Made by a program: the position numbers and the translations under genes. A stretch of 64,000 nt of DNA, from assembly GCA_964391865.1 (NCBI GenBank), contig CAYMNQ010000002.1, forward strand, positions 1-64,000, in the 5' to 3' direction. Origin of the DNA: DASZQL01 sp964391865. Lineage in GTDB: Bacteria > Planctomycetota > Phycisphaerae > Phycisphaerales > UBA1924. This document shows positions 60,809-64,000 of the stretch, one piece after another. How positions within the stretch are numbered: position 1 is the stretch's first letter; the number at the start of each line of letters is the position of its first letter. A model generated the notes under the pieces. It saw only the letters and a list, made by a program, of their open reading frames with translations. It was not told where the DNA came from and ran no database searches.

Positions 60809-62575
60809 TCACGGCGCGCGATCGATGGGGTTCGCCAGCGTCGCCGCCAATTCGCGCCCGCGAGGGCTTCTCGGCTGGTAGGGCGGCCAGTCGCGCGCCA
60901 TCAGCCGCGCGAAGCCCGTGCTGCCAGCGGCGGGCGCATAGAGCCAATCGCCGCCTTCGAGGATGTGCCGACCGACCGGCGGGTCGCCCGTCACGCCCTC
61001 GATCAGGATCCCCTCGGCCTTGTACAGATCGATCAGGTCCGTGAGCGACATCTCACGCGGCAGCCCGGCCCGCAGATAGTCGGCGAGCACGCGCTCGCTC
61101 GGCGTGCGCACGTCGCGCCCGCCGAGAATCCACGGCAGCGCGGCGGCGCGTGCGTCGCCCTCGCTCAACGCGCCCGTCGCGTCGTTGCCGTAGCGCACGC
61201 CGGGCACGCCGCTCCAAGCGCCGGCGCGCTCCGGCAAGCGCGCGTAGCGCAGCACCATGCCTCGATCAGGCCCGGAGGGGACAGCGGGGATCACGAGGCG
61301 TGACTCTGGCCGGCCGCGCACTTCGAGTTCGATGGTGGAGTCCCCGCCGCGGAGGTCGAGCAGCGCGATGTACGACCGCTGCGGCATGGTGATGCAGTGG
61401 CGCGTATCAGCGCCGGCGGTGGCTTTGAGCAGCACGCCCGCGATGACCGCGCCCAGCCCGGCGAGCTGCGCCGTCTGATCGTCGCTCGCCGCCGCGACTG
61501 TCGCGCCGCCGATGATCAGCCCGGTGCCCAGCGCGCTCTTCGCGAGGCGCATGTCTTCAAGGTTGTTCCAGCGCAGGTCGTCCGCCAGCCGGTTCACGTC
61601 GGTGATGACAGGGAATTCGCTCGATGCGTCGCCCACTCGCACGAGCAGCGGCGCACCGTCGCTGCGCGTGCGCGGGCGCCAGTCGGCATACACGCCGTCC
61701 GTGCCCGTGGCGATCTTCTGCGGCCCGATGCCAAAGTCGACAACCAGAACCGTGTTGTACGACTCCGCGCGGATCAGTTCGGCGAAGTCACTCAGCCGCG
61801 GCGCGATCGACACCAGATCTTTGAGTGTCTCGCCAAGTTCGTTCAGCTCGCCCAGCTCGCGGCACGCGATCGCTTTCATCGCGTAACCCAACTCAAAATC
61901 ACTCGCCGTGGTCTCGAACTTCATGCCCAGCGAGTCCGGCGCGTCGGCGCGGCCCGACTGGCGCAACACGGCGTCGCGCTGCGCCGCGCGCGAACCGCCA
62001 AATCGGCCGAAATCCCGCAGAAGGAAGAGCGATTCCGTCGCCGTCGCGCGCACGTTGCCCCACTCGCCGCGCAGCCCGTCCAGCAGACCGATGTAGTGGA
62101 ACATGAGCGCCTGCTCGAAGGGTTCGCCCTTCCAGATGCGCACATTGCCCTCGCCGAAGAAGAACGAGCCGACCGTTTTGTCCTCGTTGAGCCCCTGCGT
62201 TCGAAGAAACTCATAGAGCCGCTCGCCGGTGCGTTCGGCGGACTTGGGCACGCCGTCCGCGAGCGCCACGGGGATGTACGCGGCGCGGTCGAGCATATAG
62301 CTGCGGTCGTTCTGATCGACCGGCGCGCTCTCGATGATCCGCTCGCGCGCGGCGGCGTAATCGCCCCGGCGCACAGCGTCGATAATCGAGAAATCGTCGC
62401 GCCGCGAAGCGCAGCCGGGGACCAACATCGCGATGAACGCGAGCAACAAAAAACACCGATCGGGGGACCGGTCAGTGGCACGCTGGAAGCTCGCGCGCCG
62501 TGATTCACAGCGCCCCTTTCCCCGGCCTGCTCCAAAGTGGAGAGGCGGTTTGGATGGCAGCCGCGGATCAGTCAA
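60809..62575 (-). CDS. COG3014-like lipoprotein
   Basis: The 588-residue protein has a lipobox in LLLAFIAMLVPGCAS and a helical region (about 60-270, with RRGDYAAARERI and a TPR-like profile) followed by a mixed domain. It matches the large lipoproteins of the COG3014 type encoded near LpoB in many Gram-negative bacteria. Their role is not established; they may help outer-membrane or peptidoglycan assembly. The start is unsure: the reading frame opens with a TTG at 62575 overlapping the lpoB-like stop, and no ATG precedes the lipobox. Confidence 0.78.
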   Translation of the reverse strand: MTDPRLPSKPPLHFGAGRGKGRCESRRASFQRATDRSPDRCFLLLAFIAMLVPGCASRRDDFSIIDAVRRGDYAAARERIIESAPVDQNDRSYMLDRAAYIPVALADGVPKSAERTGERLYEFLRTQGLNEDKTVGSFFFGEGNVRIWKGEPFEQALMFHYIGLLDGLRGEWGNVRATATESLFLLRDFGRFGGSRAAQRDAVLRQSGRADAPDSLGMKFETTASDFELGYAMKAIACRELGELNELGETLKDLVSIAPRLSDFAELIRAESYNTVLVVDFGIGPQKIATGTDGVYADWRPRTRSDGAPLLVRVGDASSEFPVITDVNRLADDLRWNNLEDMRLAKSALGTGLIIGGATVAAASDDQTAQLAGLGAVIAGVLLKATAGADTRHCITMPQRSYIALLDLRGGDSTIELEVRGRPESRLVIPAVPSGPDRGMVLRYARLPERAGAWSGVPGVRYGNDATGALSEGDARAAALPWILGGRDVRTPSERVLADYLRAGLPREMSLTDLIDLYKAEGILIEGVTGDPPVGRHILEGGDWLYAPAAGSTGFARLMARDWPPYQPRSPRGRELAATLANPIDRAP

Positions 62576-63161
62576 CCAGCGTCCCCTTCGCGGTGCGGGC
62601 GAACTCCGCCGTGCCCACCCACACCTGCTCGCGCGAGTTCAGATCGGCGACCATCATGGTGATGAGGTACAGGTCTTTGCGCTGGTCCGCGGGGCGCGAT
62701 GCGTCCAGTGACCCGGCGCGCGACGCGGAGTTGAAGATCGCGTTGACCGCGTGCGTCGGGTTCGCGCTTACCCACTGCTCCCGCGGCGTGATGCCGTAGG
62801 GCTCGAGCGCCTTCGCGTCCGCCGGCGGCATGAAGATGCGGACGTTCTTCTCCGCCAGCACGTTGCTGATCACCGGAGTGAGGATGACGCGCATGACCAT
62901 GGCGTTCTGGTCGAGGCGCGACAGGCGCGAGTTCGAGCGGTTCTCCATCGTGCCCAGCATCAGCCGCAGCTCCGGCGACGTGCGCGAGCGCTGCGCCAGC
63001 CACGGGCTGTCGCGGAGTTCCTCGACCAGCGTGCCGATGCCGACCTCTATGTCCTCGCTGGTGTAGAGCGTGGTGCGCGGGCCGGTCGAGGCGCAGCCAG
63101 CGAACACGGCGAAGGAACCCGCGATCATCAACGCGCCGAGTTTTAATGTGTGGTTCAGCAT
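62568..63161 (-). CDS. LpoB-like lipoprotein (penicillin-binding protein activator family)
   Basis: The 197-residue protein has a lipobox (SFAVFAGCAS, Cys at about residue 24), a Ser/Thr/Glu-rich linker and an alpha/beta domain with ELRLMLGTMENRSNSRL and KDLYLITMMVADLNSREQVW, as in LpoB. In E. coli LpoB is an outer-membrane lipoprotein that activates the peptidoglycan synthase PBP1B. It overlaps the downstream COG3014-like gene. A spacer with three hairpins separates it from the second LpoB-like gene. Confidence 0.88.
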   Translation of the reverse strand: MLNHTLKLGALMIAGSFAVFAGCASTGPRTTLYTSEDIEVGIGTLVEELRDSPWLAQRSRTSPELRLMLGTMENRSNSRLSRLDQNAMVMRVILTPVISNVLAEKNVRIFMPPADAKALEPYGITPREQWVSANPTHAVNAIFNSASRAGSLDASRPADQRKDLYLITMMVADLNSREQVWVGTAEFARTAKGTLVD

Positions 63162-63200
63162 GTGTTGTGCCTACGCTGAGCAAATCCGGGAGCCGGGGTA

Positions 63201-63221
63201 CGGGGCTCTGGCTGTGCCCCG
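63201..63221. repeat. Hairpin, first of a triple
   Basis: Arms CGGGGC and GCCCCG enclose a nine-base loop beginning TCTGG. The arm-loop junction reads GGCTCTGG, close to the conserved loop. Confidence 0.55.
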
Positions 63222-63242
63222 CCAAGTGTCGTGCGTCTCAGC

Positions 63243-63268
63243 ACGCGCACTCAGAGCCGTGTGCGTGA
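63243..63268 (-). repeat. GGCTCTGA stem-loop, second of a triple
   Basis: Read on the minus strand, arms CACGCACAC and GTGCGCGTG (9 bp, one wobble) enclose GGCTCTGA. Confidence 0.75.
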
Positions 63269-63288
63269 CCTCCGTGCCGAGCGGTGCG

Positions 63289-63326
63289 GTCCCGGGGCAC
63301 GCTCAAAGCCGCGTGCCCCGGGACCC
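63289..63326 (-). repeat. Long stem-loop, third of a triple, GGCTTTGA loop
   Basis: Arms GGTCCCGGGGCACGC and GCGTGCCCCGGGACC (15 bp, perfect) enclose eight bases that read GGCTTTGA on the minus strand. It lies 50 bases beyond the stop of the LpoB-like gene at the window end. There is no T-tract, so a terminator role is not obvious. Confidence 0.8.
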
Positions 63327-63376
63327 AATTTCAATCCGTCACCCTCCGCGGCCACGCGGCTCTGCGGTGAGTGACT

Positions 63377-64000
63377 TCAGCGGTACTGCTTCAGATCGAA
63401 CGGCTCGGAGAAGACGACTTCGCGCGATTGCAGATTGGTCAGCGTCATCTGGAAGAAGTACGTGCTCTGCTGCCCGCGTCCGCGAACCATCTCGCCGAAG
63501 TAGCCCTCGAGCAGGAATGTCTTCGACGGGTCGTATTTGTTTACGCCCTCGTAGGTCTGCGAGCCGTCGGGGCTGTTCTTCGGCGCGAAGCGGTCGTACT
63601 GGCGCGAGAGGCGCTCCGGGGCGGCATTGATCTGCGCGTACTCGCGCACGATGTCGCTATTGATCAGGCGGCTCGACATTCGCCGACGGATCAGCTCGAA
63701 ATCGCTGGTGGGCGTGTCGGTCTGGTTCTCGAGGTCGCCCATCTCGATCAGCGCCTTCGTGTCGAAGCTCTTGCACACGCTCGCGATGCGGCGTGCGATC
63801 GCATCGGCGGCGTTGTCGCTGAACTCGAGCAGCGACGCCGAATTCGCCGCCCGGTCAGTCTCGTCTGCGGGTGTGCTGCGGTACGGGTCCACCGTGCCGC
63901 GCGTGTTCCCGCGCGGCGCGGCGTTGCAGCCCCCCGCCGCGCTGAGCATCGTCAGCGACAGAAGCCCGAGCAGGCCAACGACCGCCGAAGCCCGGCGGAG
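63377..64000 (-). CDS. LpoB-like lipoprotein, 5' end outside the window
   Basis: The frame is open to the window end. It encodes a hydrophobic signal (VVGLLGLLSLTMLSAAGGC) that ends in a lipobox Cys, so the true start lies beyond 64000; the ATG at 63949 is inside the signal peptide. The domain (about 60-205 from the visible end) has LEFSDNAADAIARRIAS, ALIEMGDLENQTDT and FLLEGYFGEMVRGRGQQST. This order matches LpoB-like proteins. It is the first of a cluster of four lipoprotein genes on the minus strand. Confidence 0.85.
   Translation of the reverse strand, partial: LRRASAVVGLLGLLSLTMLSAAGGCNAAPRGNTRGTVDPYRSTPADETDRAANSASLLEFSDNAADAIARRIASVCKSFDTKALIEMGDLENQTDTPTSDFELIRRRMSSRLINSDIVREYAQINAAPERLSRQYDRFAPKNSPDGSQTYEGVNKYDPSKTFLLEGYFGEMVRGRGQQSTYFFQMTLTNLQSREVVFSEPFDLKQYR

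Noticed and set aside
63070..63630. A plus-strand frame of 186 residues in the lpoB-like region
   Set aside because: It overlaps the hairpin cluster and the antisense of two lipoprotein genes; composition is Arg/Ser-rich.

Overview
The window looks like chromosomal DNA of a planctomycete, most likely of the class Phycisphaerae. Four things support this. GC content is high throughout. A 54-residue protein at 31835-31999 matches the small basic protein family of the Planctomycetes-Verrucomicrobia-Chlamydiae group. There is a prepilin-like protein of the planctomycete H-X9-DG type. Three secreted proteins end in a short Pro-Gly, hydrophobic, Arg-rich tail of the PEP-CTERM style. The class assignment is inferred from gene content; no rRNA or tRNA gene was found.

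Layout. 1-9 kb: the end of a membrane-anchored Ser/Thr kinase, an H-X9-DG prepilin-like protein, several unknown proteins and lgt. 9-15 kb: two tandem furin/kexin-like subtilases and a TPR protein. 15-27 kb: cstA, asnS, an M28 peptidase behind a flotillin/NfeD pair, trpC, a CPBP protease, hemW and an FHA protein. 27-37 kb: purA, gapA, an aminotransferase, the small basic protein, a SPOR-like protein, acpS, and two translationally coupled TPR/O-GlcNAc-transferase-like genes. 37-45 kb: a minus-strand chaperone island, read in the order groEL2, unknown gene, dedA, groES, groEL1, dnaJ, grpE, fmdB. 45-50 kb: moxR, a CDGSH protein, a DUF2256 protein, a frameshifted gene next to a DUF2283 gene, and an AT-richer PIN-like gene that looks acquired. 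50-58 kb: mqnE carrying an in-frame repeat insertion, a coiled-coil membrane protein, two PEP-CTERM-like proteins, a PIN gene coupled to an unknown partner, a lone nuoI and a glycerate kinase. 58-64 kb: a thioredoxin/MsrA-like secreted protein and a minus-strand lipoprotein cluster (two LpoB-like proteins, a COG3014-like protein, a YcfL-like protein).

No classical mobile element, CRISPR array or complete defence island was seen. The most unusual signal is in the spacers. At least twelve stem-loops share a fixed loop (mostly GCTCTG) and often a fixed 5' flank (GTGCCA or GTGGCA), while their arms differ from copy to copy and still pair. Smaller families use other loops. Short-period tandem repeats (7-, 8- and 9-mers) accompany them, often as inverted pairs. 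These repeats fill the spacers of the chaperone island, and one pair sits inside the mqnE reading frame. Other points of interest are the Glu at the catalytic Asp position in both subtilases, the two PIN-domain loci, and the two unlike GroEL paralogues.
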